Assembly (NCBI RefSeq): GCF_020184175.1
Contig: NC_065530.1
Coordinates: 3,658,001 to 3,722,000, forward strand
Direction of reading: 5' to 3'
Length of the DNA stretch: 64,000 nt
Origin: Aphis gossypii
Lineage: Eukaryota > Arthropoda > Insecta > Hemiptera > Aphididae
A program made the translations under genes and the position numbers. The notes under the pieces are model-generated. The model was not told the DNA's origin and searched no databases. It was given only the letters and a program-made list of their open reading frames with translations. Of this stretch, positions 1 through 10,765 are shown in pieces (the first letter of the stretch is position 1; each line of letters begins with the position of its first letter).

Positions 1-3000
1 TGTGCATAAATAATGTATGTAATGATGTAATGTTAATATGACTAAATGACTTTCATAATATTTGGTCATGTTGAGTATTTCACCGCGTATTACACATCAT
101 TGGTACCTTTTTTTTCTAAATTATTTTATGATGTACATTGTACGCAATACAAAAAAAAAATAATACACTTATTTGTATCTACTGTAAAATTGTATAATAA
201 TTATCTTTTCAAATAGAAATTAAAAAAATAATAATAATTGATTAATTTATGAAATTTATATTTTGATTAATCAGTATTCCATAAAATTGTTTTTTTACGA
301 GTTTCTTAATTTTAATTCTATACAATATTAGTATATTACTTACCTATATTTCAAAGTTTTATTGGGAAGTAAATAGATGAATTTTTCCATAGTATTGCGA
401 TCACAACTATGGTGAAACAGTAAAAAACGTAAAACCTTTTTTTAAATCACATTTTTATAGTAATCTTAAATAATTATTTTACAATACTACATAATATATA
501 TTATCTTATCGCATGCAGCAATTTGCAGTTAAAATAAATAAAATTCATAAAAAGAACAAATAAAAATGTTCAACTTTCAACTATTTTAATAGTAAATCTA
601 CATCGTGTATGATATGAAAGTTTTAATTTGTAATTGAACACTTGAATTATTCGTTCATGCTAACATTGCTAACTTGAATTTTTACAATTAGTTAATATTT
701 TAGAAGAATATTTTTAAAAATTAATCTAATGTGATAATGGATTTTTTTATGGATATTAAATTACGTATTGATGGGACCACATCTAGCAAAGACTTTGGGT
801 CAAGAGTCCAATAATTCTAACATCTCGTATTCTCGTGTGTTTCGTACTGTTGTGGTGTATGTTGCGGTTTTTATAAAGCAGTGTCCTACTGAGTCACCAT
901 TTACCACCCTACACCCACTAGCAGACCACCGATAAACTACAAACATTAATAATAATATAATATTATGTATTGTTATTGTATCGTCAGTTGTCACTCACTT
1001 GGACAATGGCGTCTGTCTACTGCATCAAATTGGTTTTTCTCCGACACATTTTGGCGCCAACGCCCGCGGGACGCTCCTATATTTATATTGTAATTTTTGC
1101 CCCGACAACGGGTGACAAGACGGGTAAAATAATGATTATAAACGTGCGAAAATAGAATATAATAGTATACCGTATTACTGTTATCACGCTAACGAACTAG
1201 AGGGGCAGCCGTATATATATTAAAATATTATAGTACGGAGACATCTGACCGATTACTGTATACCCGAAAGGATTCCACCCGCCTTGAATCGAATTTATTT
1301 TTCAAGGTCACATCGATTTCCCCGTGAATGACGACGACGGAAACAACAACAACAACATCACCACCGCCGACGTCATAACCCCTTCAACGTTATAATATAG
1401 TTGTGTACATTATATGTACTTTAGGGGTGTCCACGGAGATTACCCCACCGACCGTCACAGCCACTGTGGCACGTTGTAATATGCGTAGGTACCCACTCAT
1501 TTTCCAAACTTACACAATTATATCGTCATAGTTGATGCACTGTTTCATTTAGATAGAATATACGCTTTATAGTACGAATAAATAATATAATAAAATAATT
1601 TTATTTTTATTGTTTATCAATTCATCACTGTATGAGTTACAAATATTCATTATAATTTAGAACTGTCTAACGCAACTTAGAATGCATAACAATTAAATAA
1701 TTATTAGTTATTAATTACTAAGGTTCAAATTTAGTAGCAAAATAAATCCTTAAAAAAGTATTTTAAGTAGGTAGCTGAAAAAGCAAAAACAGCATTTAGT
1801 ATGTTTAATTTTGAAAAAACTAATTTTAAATTACACATTAAATTATAGTTAATACATTTATTATGTATTAAAAAACGAATTTACAATCATATATTTGGTT
1901 AAGTTATTTTTGCTAAAACTCATCCTATTTGGTAATAATATATTTTTACACATAGAAAATGACGTTTCCACATCAGCTGAAGTAGTTGATGCATATTTCA
2001 TTAAAACTAAATCATTTAAATCATACTGTTAAATTGTATATACAACACTAAACTAACTGATAGACATTTACCGATCAACTAAAGTACTTGATGTGTCATA
2101 ATTATAAGCTGATAATACAGATAATTTTCCCTTTCTTCAAGTCTTAAATAAAACTGTAATTGCGGTCATTTTGATAAATTTATACAATTCCAACGTAATA
2201 ACGATACCTATAGTTATTCTTATCAATCCTCCGTTTATAGCTGGTTTTTTCACTGGTTTTATAATTTCTGGCAATAATAATATTATAGTCAAAATATAAT
2301 ATAATAAATAGAAGTATGTTAAAATATTCATGAAAATTATTAAAAAAAATTTGAAAAAAAATCAGATGGTAAAAAAGCAAAATAAAGTTAACTATATTGA
2401 AATCAGAACAATTAAAAACGTTAATATATATATTTATATATATTATCTTTCTATACATTTTCACACTCCCTTATTTTAAACTTTCGTATTCTAGTAGATA
2501 CTCTAGTCCCTATAACTATTAAAGCTAGTTACTTCCAAGTTTATAACCGTTACGTCAAAATTCAGAAATAAATGTTATACTATAACTGCAATATAATTTT
2601 AGACATTTGAGTGGCTCTAACAATAATCTATAAATATTAGTTAAAGACCTTATACCTAAATTTATACCTGACATTATGTACACTTCGATCATCGCTAAGT
2701 CCGTTTGTTTATTATATATTGATATTTTACACTAGAATATCAAAGGTAATGTTATTACTACTAAATTACAATACTGCATGCAGTAAATATATTATCGATT
2801 TTACTTTATCGAGCCGAAAACAAGTATATTTATATTTTACTTCCGTAAAAAGTGCTAAAACGTATTATTTGTATTTGGTTTTTACATTCTGGTGTATCAC
2901 TGTTGCCAGTGTATAATAACACAGAATACAGTGTTATACCTCTGTGCTGTATAATAAATTAACCATTCGTGAAAATATCACCTCTAGTTGAAACTTTATG

Positions 3001-3600
3001 AATCGTTTAAAAAATAATAATGAAAACCAATTATTACTATGAGAAAAGCTATCAATTTGATATTATTTTTAATTTTAATTGAATTTTTGACGTCGATTTC
3101 AATTTATCCGTACAAATGCGAATGTTACGTTTTTTATTATTATTATTTCCACCACGATTCGTCGTTACTAACACACGAATAATGTATGATTGTATAAAAA
3201 TCGACACATCCAATCATAATAAAAACAATCAATTACAATAAATTGAGTATAAAAGCTAAAAAAGTCTAATATTCGTATTTAAAACAAAAATATCTACATA
3301 AAAAATAAAATTAATACTGTTATTTAAACTGTTTAGGTACTAATAGTACCATTATAAATACCTATATATTTTAAATTAGTAAATTAAAACATGTATAACA
3401 AAAAATATCAAAACTAATTAACTGTCAATAAAATAATTGTAATAATAAAATAAAATATTGAGTACTACTTATTACACGTCATATAGTTGTAAGATATATT
3501 AGGTGTGTAATTATTATTTTTATTTAAGTAATTACATTTTAAGTGTTTATCTTGTTGCTATTGTCAGTTGTGCTCACTAACAATGTATATCGTGTTGGTT
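1..3600. other. AT-rich gene-free stretch
   Basis: No recognisable gene is present. Most of the stretch is very AT-rich with stops in all frames. A GC-richer patch at about 985-1500 holds a 49-codon frame from an ATG at 1005 in good context (ACAATGG), but its product resembles no family I know and its second half runs into AT-rich sequence, so I treat it as chance. A 23-nt imperfect direct repeat occurs at 1972-1994 and 2074-2096. Confidence 0.6.
1972..2096 (+). repeat. Pair of diverged 23-nt direct repeats
   Basis: The segments 1972-1994 and 2074-2096 match at 18 of 23 positions, each beginning ATCA and carrying a central AAGTA and a TTGATG core. They lie 102 bp apart, and the sequence between them does not continue the repeat. 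They may be an old tandem duplication or coincidence in low-complexity DNA. Confidence 0.3.
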
Positions 3601-3601
3601 A

Positions 3602-3630
3602 ATTTACCTATTAATTTTTAATAGGTAAAT
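3602..3630. repeat. Perfect 12-bp inverted repeat
   Basis: The arms 3602-3613 and 3619-3630 are exact reverse complements (ATTTACCTATTA against TAATAGGTAAAT) around a 5-nt loop. This is a strong small hairpin or cruciform site in AT-rich DNA with no gene nearby. It may be a decayed foldback element. Confidence 0.6.
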
Positions 3631-4360
3631 AGGTAGTATTTTTTTTTATTGTTCATGGATTCAGTATATTTTTAAAATATTGAAACGTTACGCGTCATCC
3701 AAAAATTTTTTTTTTATTATTGTTACATAGCGTTTGTCACTACGTAACTCTAAGCATACAATTTGATTAAATTTTTTTCCACAATTTAAACTATTAAGGT
3801 AGTAGTTCTGTAGTTCTAAGTATAAGTATACTCTATACTTGATTTTGGAACAATGTGAATTATTGCACATCGTTTTTTTGTTTTTTTTTTTTTTGGTGTC
3901 ACGTCATAATGTTGTTATACATATTTAATTCCATGTAATATAAGTATGCTGTATGCATCACGAAACTTGTTAGAGATGTGCGCGTTGACGACGAATATTT
4001 AATTTGAGCCGTATACCCTCGTCTACTACAACAATATTGAGTATTAACATATTATTATGTAGGATACGCTTTATGAGTATAAAGACTAATAAAATAAAAG
4101 TCTATAATAAAGCTAAAAGTGTCTGTGGAATTCGATGGAGGCTGCGGGGGCGACAGTGAGAGAAGAGCGCATTATTTTTGTTATATAGAGCGATGAACGG
4201 AGGGGATTGCAAAGCACGTACGAAATTTCCACGAACCGAATCGATTTGCGTAGTCCACGGGGGTTCCAAGCCGGGGAAAAAATTATAATAAAATTCTATG
4301 CATGCACAAAGACTTTATTTTTTAAAATATAATGTATAAAGTACTGCATATTTATAAATA

Positions 4361-4384
4361 TAGATAGATAGATAGATGATAGAT
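4361..4384 (+). repeat. GATA microsatellite
   Basis: About five units of GATA occur, interrupted once near the 3' end by GATGATA. The flanks are AT-rich and non-coding. Just upstream, 4120-4280 is a GC-richer unique patch with no recognisable frame. Confidence 0.75.
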
Positions 4385-4901
4385 CACAAAACTGAATCTG
4401 GAATCCGAATTTTTGAGAAAACATATTTGCAACGAGGGATGTATATCGATTCCACCGAAATGATCTTTTTACCTTTAAGAAACTTATTGATTGACCAAGT
4501 TGTGGTAGACTCTGATAATTTAAAATAATTGATCAATTCACTTACCTATGTACCTACATTAAATTAACATAAAATCACTATTTTTAATGATAATAATTAA
4601 ATTTGATTTTGTATCAAATCTTACATTGTACATTTTAATGTCTTTTTTAACCATACTATATGTATTTTAGTTTTCTTATTGTGGGTAATAATGTTTGACG
4701 ATCATTTAAATAAAAATAAATATTAGGTAGCTGAGTTATACTATTTTGTTTATGTATCATATTGTTTTATAAGCCAACAGATGAACGGAATTAAAATATA
4801 AAATGTATGACGAAATTAACATATTGTATAGTTGTGCAGCGGAATTGATATTAAAATTGTGGAATCAATAAAATCCAGTCGAGAGTACATATAATATATA
4901 A

Positions 4902-5071
4902 CAGGGGTCGATCAAGTCGATCGCGACGATATTCTAAAAAAAAGAAATGCATATTATAATAAATATATTTGTATATTTTTAATTATTAACGATCTTTTTT
5001 TTACGGCCAATCGCAAAGACCTAAAAAAACTCAGTGGATGATCAAAATTTCATAAAAGTTAACCACCCCTG
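4902..5071. mobile_element. hAT-like MITE, 170 bp
   Basis: This is a short non-autonomous DNA transposon. The left end starts CAGGGGTCGATCAAG and the right end, read inward on the minus strand, starts CAGGGGTGGTTAAC, so the first seven bases match. It is bordered by near-identical 8-bp direct repeats, ATATATAA at 4894-4901 and ATATATTA at 5072-5079 (7 of 8). CAGGGGTGG-type ends with an 8-bp target duplication are the signature of hAT-superfamily elements. The interior has no coding capacity and includes a GC-rich block, GATCGCGACGAT. The AT-rich duplication alone would be weak evidence; together with the ends it is convincing. Confidence 0.65.
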
Positions 5072-5079
5072 ATATATTA

Positions 5080-8000
5080 TAATAAATATATCATTGCATT
5101 GTTTGAGATAATGGCCTGATGCCTGGTCCCGGAGCAATGTGTGACATTTACTCAATGTCTGCGTTTTTCGTCTAGTGCAACACATAATAAAACTACAGTA
5201 CTTATAATGGTTTAAAGATATATTATACTATATAGATAGGTACTATAATAATTAAATCATAGAGTCGATGAATGTGATGATAATAATAATAATGATACGA
5301 CTTTGGTGTTCAGTGGCGACTGGCAAGTATAGACTGTATAGTACATCTTTCACTCGTATACATATATTTATAAGCAATAAGCATATTATCATATACCTAT
5401 ATTTCAAAAAATTCGGGTAGATTTATACATATATATATATATACAATATATATAGGTCGGGGGCAGACCAGTCGAACATTAAGCCGCGTGTGTGTGTGTA
5501 TTCTTATCTATCGCCGCCGATCAATGCCGACGAGTAAAGAGCCGACAAAGTTTTGTCCGGAGATCAGATGATGCTTATCAGAACATGATCTCGCCGGTCG
5601 GCTAGTGCTGGCTACTATATGTTTAAGTCATCTTTTCGACCGATTTTTTTCTGGACTGAAAAAATAGGAATTTTGTATTGTTTAGGAACTTCTCACCCAG
5701 CCCCCTCCATTACACATACGCATCGATGGCGCGATGGGCCGTTTATAATGCATATTTATATAGGTAGGTAGGTAATATTGTTGAGTACCTACCACGTATA
5801 CTAAACCGTTGCAGCTGCGTATTTAACGAGAATCTAAGATGTATTCCTTTTATCCCCTCTCCTTACCACCAAAACAACAAAATCACTCGAAAAACGAAAA
5901 ACTATCGTAACAGATAGGTAGTTAAAATTAATAACATCCCAATCGAATTTTGTTCCGAAAACCCGCACAGGGACAGGGTAAAAAAGAAAAATTTAAAAAC
6001 AAGTTCCAAAAAAAAAAAATCTATTTTCATAATAGTTGCAAAGCATTATTTTCATATACAAAACTAAATACACAAAGTGGTAAATCGACTATTCGTTACA
6101 AAAATGTATTAAATAAGTTACACAATAGGTATTAAATTTTCGATGGCGTTGACCGTTGTAAGCACGTATTATTATTTTAAGATAACATTATCTGTATCCA
6201 AATTTTTAAAACAAAGAATAATATAATATTATAGGTATATTTAATGTTATTAATTACTATGAAAATAATTATCAATAAATTAAATTTAAAAGAACGTAAT
6301 TAAGTAAAATATGACTGTATATGTTTACTGTCCAGTTTTCTGTTTACCGTAGTTAGAATTTGACTGCGGTCTTCTGATTATCTGAACTGTATAGCACTAT
6401 ACCTTAACCAATTAACTCCTAAGGGATCAGTTACCATGTACATAATTTGAAACTATTGCTTAGCTATTATACATATTGCATGAAAAATTCTCTCGAATAG
6501 TGTAAATAGCATATAGCGGAAAAGGTAGAGTGGGAGGAAAATATGTCCGAATAATTTTTTGCAGACGATGCGCTGACAGTATTATATTTATGAAATTGTA
6601 CACTTCTAATATTATACATAGACAAATTGATGGCATTACGATAGGATAGCGGAGTAGTGTGTATGTTGTGAACTATATGAGAAAGACTAGGTTTTTGTAG
6701 AAGAACGTCTATGACAAAAATTTAAAAATTGTAACTACAAAATATCTTGGAATCGTAATAACATTTTTGATTACATCGAGTTGAAAATTGAAATTTGAGT
6801 CGTACTACTGTCAGCGGTTTTCTGGGAAAAACGAATGTAATTCCCACGCGCGACACTGGACGATACTAATATACTACCTATGTCTATAATATACGTTATA
6901 GGTGCTAAATGGTAGCCTTGAAATTATTCGATTTCGTCACTGTTTTTTTTTTAATATTTACATATATTTAGCATCGTTTATGTGGGCATATGTCTCTATA
7001 ACAACAATAATAATAACAATAAGATAATACGCGATTTGCGTGTAACGTTGTCGTCGTAGTATATTATATTATGAGTAAGGTATCTATACCTGTATGAATG
7101 GAAAGCGTCTGTTCGCGCGGCGCGTTTATTGAAAAAAATGGAAAGAATCGACGACAAAATAACTTGTGCGAATGAAGTTTACGAAACACCGATCAGGTTT
7201 ACATTGCGTAAACATAATTTATCGAAACCGGTGGAATCGTGTTTCCGTCTGTCTGTCGAGGTATTATAATACAAATTTCCTTATTATACTTTATTATCAT
7301 ACAAATATACCGATGGCCACACTAATAGTTTCGTAGTAGTATAGATGACAAAAGTCGGCAAAATAAAAAAGAAACTAGGCTACCCAGCACGTTATAGTCT
7401 ACGCGACGTTTGCGGCACGAATTATCTTTAAGCGAATTGTATGCAAAACCGGATCCAAAGGACCAAGCATACATAATTCTCCATTAAAAAAAAATTTTAT
7501 TTAATCTAATAATTCGATTACAAATGTAAATAACTAAATCAAGTTTTAATACCATTTGTAAAAGTAATAAAATCAATAGTTATGATTTCTAATCAAAATT
7601 AGTAAAGTAAAATCATAAGTTTAACTCCTACAAAAATATAAAGGGACAGTGCCCTCCCATTACCCCCTAACTTATCCTACTGCAGATAATATATAATTTT
7701 AATAAGTATTGGGTTTTTTAATTTTGCTTGTATGTTTTGAAATGAGTAAAACTTCCAAATTTAGGAAAAATAATGTCCCATAAAAAACATAAGATTAATA
7801 ATTAATAAATTAAGTATATCATTATAGTATTTAATAAACATTGTAAAAATAATTTTATAATAATCAGGGGTAACCTAATTTCAATGGGTATGGGTGATTA
7901 ATCAGCTATTATGGTCCGGAATTAAACTATTGGTATCATATTATTTTAAATGACTTATCTTTCTAATCAATGGTTAAATTATCACCTCAGTATTTTTTTA

Positions 8001-8230
8001 TACTTTTAAACTTTGTACAATTATATAAATAATAACTAATAACAGAATATGTATAATACAAAATTAATTAAAACATTAAAGTACAAAATTATAATTAGAT
8101 TAGCTTCATATTATATATAATATTTATAAATACGTCTTAAAAGTCCTATTGATCATTACATATTACTTAGAAAGCTTTATAGTAAAATATGCAGTTCAGT
8201 GTAAGATAATATAGTTTTATTTTATCGTGT
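5080..8230. other. Gene-free stretch with mixed composition
   Basis: No gene was recognised. A TA tract lies at about 5426-5454 and a short GT tract at 5487-5500. The part at 5455-5720 and the part at 6830-7460 are GC-richer, with many CpG dinucleotides but no long frame. From about 7480 the sequence becomes very AT-rich. A possible remnant hAT-type end (CAGGGGTAACC) is at 7866, but no partner end was found. Confidence 0.55.
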
Positions 8231-8239
8231 TTGATTTTT

Positions 8240-8303
8240 ATACCAATTAATTAATAATTATTATACATCTCAAATAAAGTATAAATTATTTATTAATTGG
8301 TAT
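8240..8303. repeat. Imperfect foldback, about 24-bp arms
   Basis: The arm at 8240-8265 (beginning ATACCAATTAATTAAT) pairs with the reverse complement of 8280-8303 (ending ATTAATTGGTAT), with two or three small indels and a short loop. The outermost 11 bases pair exactly. It could fold as a hairpin of about 64 nt, but the composition is so AT-rich that a decayed palindromic transposon end is more likely than a functional RNA. Confidence 0.5.
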
Positions 8304-8775
8304 TAATAGTTAATAAATTATGTAGATGCTATTATAATGTCTAGAATTACCAAGAAGTAAACTGTAATATAGTTATTTAAACTACATTTATAATAATATT
8401 GCAAACATAGGTAAATACTAATATTGACATATTGTATACAATAAACTATATATTATTATTAATATAACTACTTAGTTCAGACATTTAGTAAAGAATTTGA
8501 GAATAGTAGATTCTCCTAGTAAATTGTGAGTACGTAAGTTCGAACGACATTAACGCATCTCATAAAAATATGAAATTATATTCATTTATAAACGAGCATT
8601 AAATTATTTTGCGACGCGCTTAACGGTAATAGTATATTAATACTCAGTCGATAATATTAAATTTTTTATAATTATTCGAATTTAAAAATCCATCACAAAA
8701 TTATTGCACAATTTCTGTATTTTCAATTATCATTTTTAAAATCTTTATACAAGTAAATTAATGGTATTTTATAAG

Positions 8776-8797
8776 TATATACTATATATAGTATATA
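8776..8797. repeat. Perfect 22-bp AT palindrome
   Basis: The 22 bases read identically on both strands, built on TATATACTATA and its complement. It lies about 40 bp from a second, GC-containing palindrome at 8838-8855. Simple TA-rich palindromes arise easily by slippage. Confidence 0.6.
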
Positions 8798-8837
8798 TTT
8801 TATAAATTTTTTATTAATATAACATGATCGAGGACCC

Positions 8838-8855
8838 GAGAGACAATTGTCTCTC
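8838..8855. repeat. Perfect 18-bp palindrome GAGAGACAATTGTCTCTC
   Basis: An exact dyad with mixed composition sits in otherwise AT-rich DNA, flanked by a short GC-richer segment (8828-8880). Unlike the TA palindromes nearby, it is not simple sequence. It could be a dimeric factor site or a transposon remnant; no gene is near enough to choose. Confidence 0.6.
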
Positions 8856-8879
8856 ATCTCCCTGGCTAATTTACCTCTG

Positions 8880-10600
8880 AATATAAACAATATAAAAAGT
8901 AAATAACTTATAAAAGAGAAAACAATCTTATATTTCTAATGTGCATTGCAAAAAGTAATAATATAATTTTTAATAGTTGGATGTCTAAAGATGGGGGTTA
9001 TGAATTTAAGATAAATAATGTTAGATAGGTATGATAGATCTACTACATGTACATATTGGCATTTACATATAATATACTAACGTAAACAGTTTTATCAAAT
9101 AGTATCAATTATAAAATACTAAGTAAAATCTAATAACAATAAATATTTCGATACTTTTTTCTATGATTTGAAATTATTTTACCAAATTATATTGTTTTTT
9201 AAACTTCTTTTCGCAAACTTCTTTAAATGACATATACCCTATTCGGATATACTGTAATATTAACTTTTATTGGTCATCAATGTATTTACAATAATAATAT
9301 GGTACTTATTTATGATATAATAATATTATACTACTTAATGACCCACCTCACCACAGAGGATAACCTTTTGTTTGTAATGATGAAGTACTAATAATAATAA
9401 ATATACACCTGTAAAGAAAAAATAAATAGATTTAATGATAAATAAATATAATAGATATAACAATTTATTATAAATGATTAAATGGATACAAATAGAAATT
9501 ATTATCTTATATAATATTAAGTTGACATTAATTAATACACCATAAAAGCACTATTAACCAACAATATCTTGAATAAGTTTAAACCTACATATTTGTAAAA
9601 ATTATCGGCTTATTTTTAATGTTCGAATAGTATCAATATTTAAATTAATTTTTGACGTATATTATTATTATATATAAATATATAATTTAATTAATTAATT
9701 CATTTTCAAGGCCGTCGAGATAAACGGGCAATGCTGTATTATCCGTCGGCCGTTTAAAAACCGGTAATAGTTTATAGGCGTCACTACAATTTTAAATTTG
9801 TCATAATTTGATCGTACCTTTTCCATTGCAACTACAACGATAAATTGACATCTGGAGATGGATAATAAAGTATAATAATTAATAACCGATTAACAGTGCG
9901 GTGGCTGCCGGTGGAGGTGTATATTTTTCGACTGCTCATTCACATCTTACTGTACCAACTATCGAGTACCGAGTGCTATGTAATATAATATTATATATTA
10001 TTATATTTTGTATGTGTTATATTCTGAAGTCATCACCTGATGCCGGGAAATTCGAACCAACCAGACCGACTAGGATAATAATATTACCTTTGCCTATATA
10101 TATAATACTATGCCCCTCGCGGTCCGTAGCGTATGTGAAATGTGTGCGATGATTCCCGAATAATTCTAGAAAGTATGATCCATTGGGACAGTTGGTCCTG
10201 TGTGGCTGTGTATAGGGTAGACGCGGAACGAATATGTCCTTCTGCGGTTTTTCACATCCCCACACATAACAAGGATTGCAAAGGAGAGAGGCACTATCCC
10301 GCGGGATATCTGCTACCGCAGATTTCGATCTAATAATAATAAATCCTGCTCCGGCGTCGATTTTTTTTTCTGTACACCACAGCCGGCACACTTGCATAAA
10401 TTCTCAGTGAAATTAGCCCTGTGACACAATAATAAATTATATTATAAATTGATAAACGTAATATTATTATTAGACGCATATGACGATATTATTATTGACA
10501 ATATTATTATAAATTGCATTGTAAACAGTGCGGTTGTGCACAGATCGTTGCGCGCGTTTAACAGCCGAAATATGCCACGCGAAATATGCCGTTGTTAACC
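8880..10600. other. AT-rich stretch passing into a GC-richer patch
   Basis: The part at 8880-9700 is AT-rich with no signal. From about 9710 to 10600 the sequence is GC-richer. It contains a 126-codon minus-strand frame at 10017-10397 whose product matches nothing I know; it is discussed as a finding and not called as a gene. Confidence 0.5.
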
Positions 10601-10605
10601 ATAAT

Positions 10606-10757
10606 CAGTGGTGTATATAGAAATTAATTTCGGAAGGGGGTTAAAATAAAATGTATCATAATATTATAAATAATATTATAACAATCAAAATCAATGCCCA
10701 TACCAACCATAAATTTCAGGGGTTTGAAGCCTCCCCCCTCCCCTATATACGCCACTG
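10606..10757. mobile_element. hAT-like MITE, 152 bp, with target duplication
   Basis: The left end begins CAGTGGTGTATATAG and the right end read inward begins CAGTGGCGTATATAG, so 14 of the first 15 bases agree. The flanks are ACCATAAT (10598-10605) and GCCATAAT (10758-10765), an 8-bp direct duplication with one difference. Subterminal runs of G on the left (GGAAGGGGG) and C on the right (CCTCCCCCCTCCCC) are typical of this abundant insect MITE style. There is no coding capacity. The end sequence and duplication length place it in the hAT superfamily. Confidence 0.8.
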
Positions 10758-10765
10758 GCCATAAT

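Noticed and set aside
1005..1155. 49-codon frame beginning MASVYCIKLV in good start context
   Set aside because: Short, with no splice donor in frame that I trust and no recognised similarity; good context alone is weak evidence.
5311..5330. CAGTGGCGACTGG as a hAT-type left end
   Set aside because: No inverted partner was found within several hundred bases and no subterminal G/C tract follows.
7460..7540. ACCAAGCATACATAATTC as another end of the TA-flanked MITE family
   Set aside because: Only about ten bases agree and the following sequence does not keep the family's order of blocks.
10040..10070. Possible tRNA T-arm (GGTTCGAATT on the minus strand)
   Set aside because: The flanking bases do not form the 5-bp T stem and no acceptor, D or anticodon arms fit around it.
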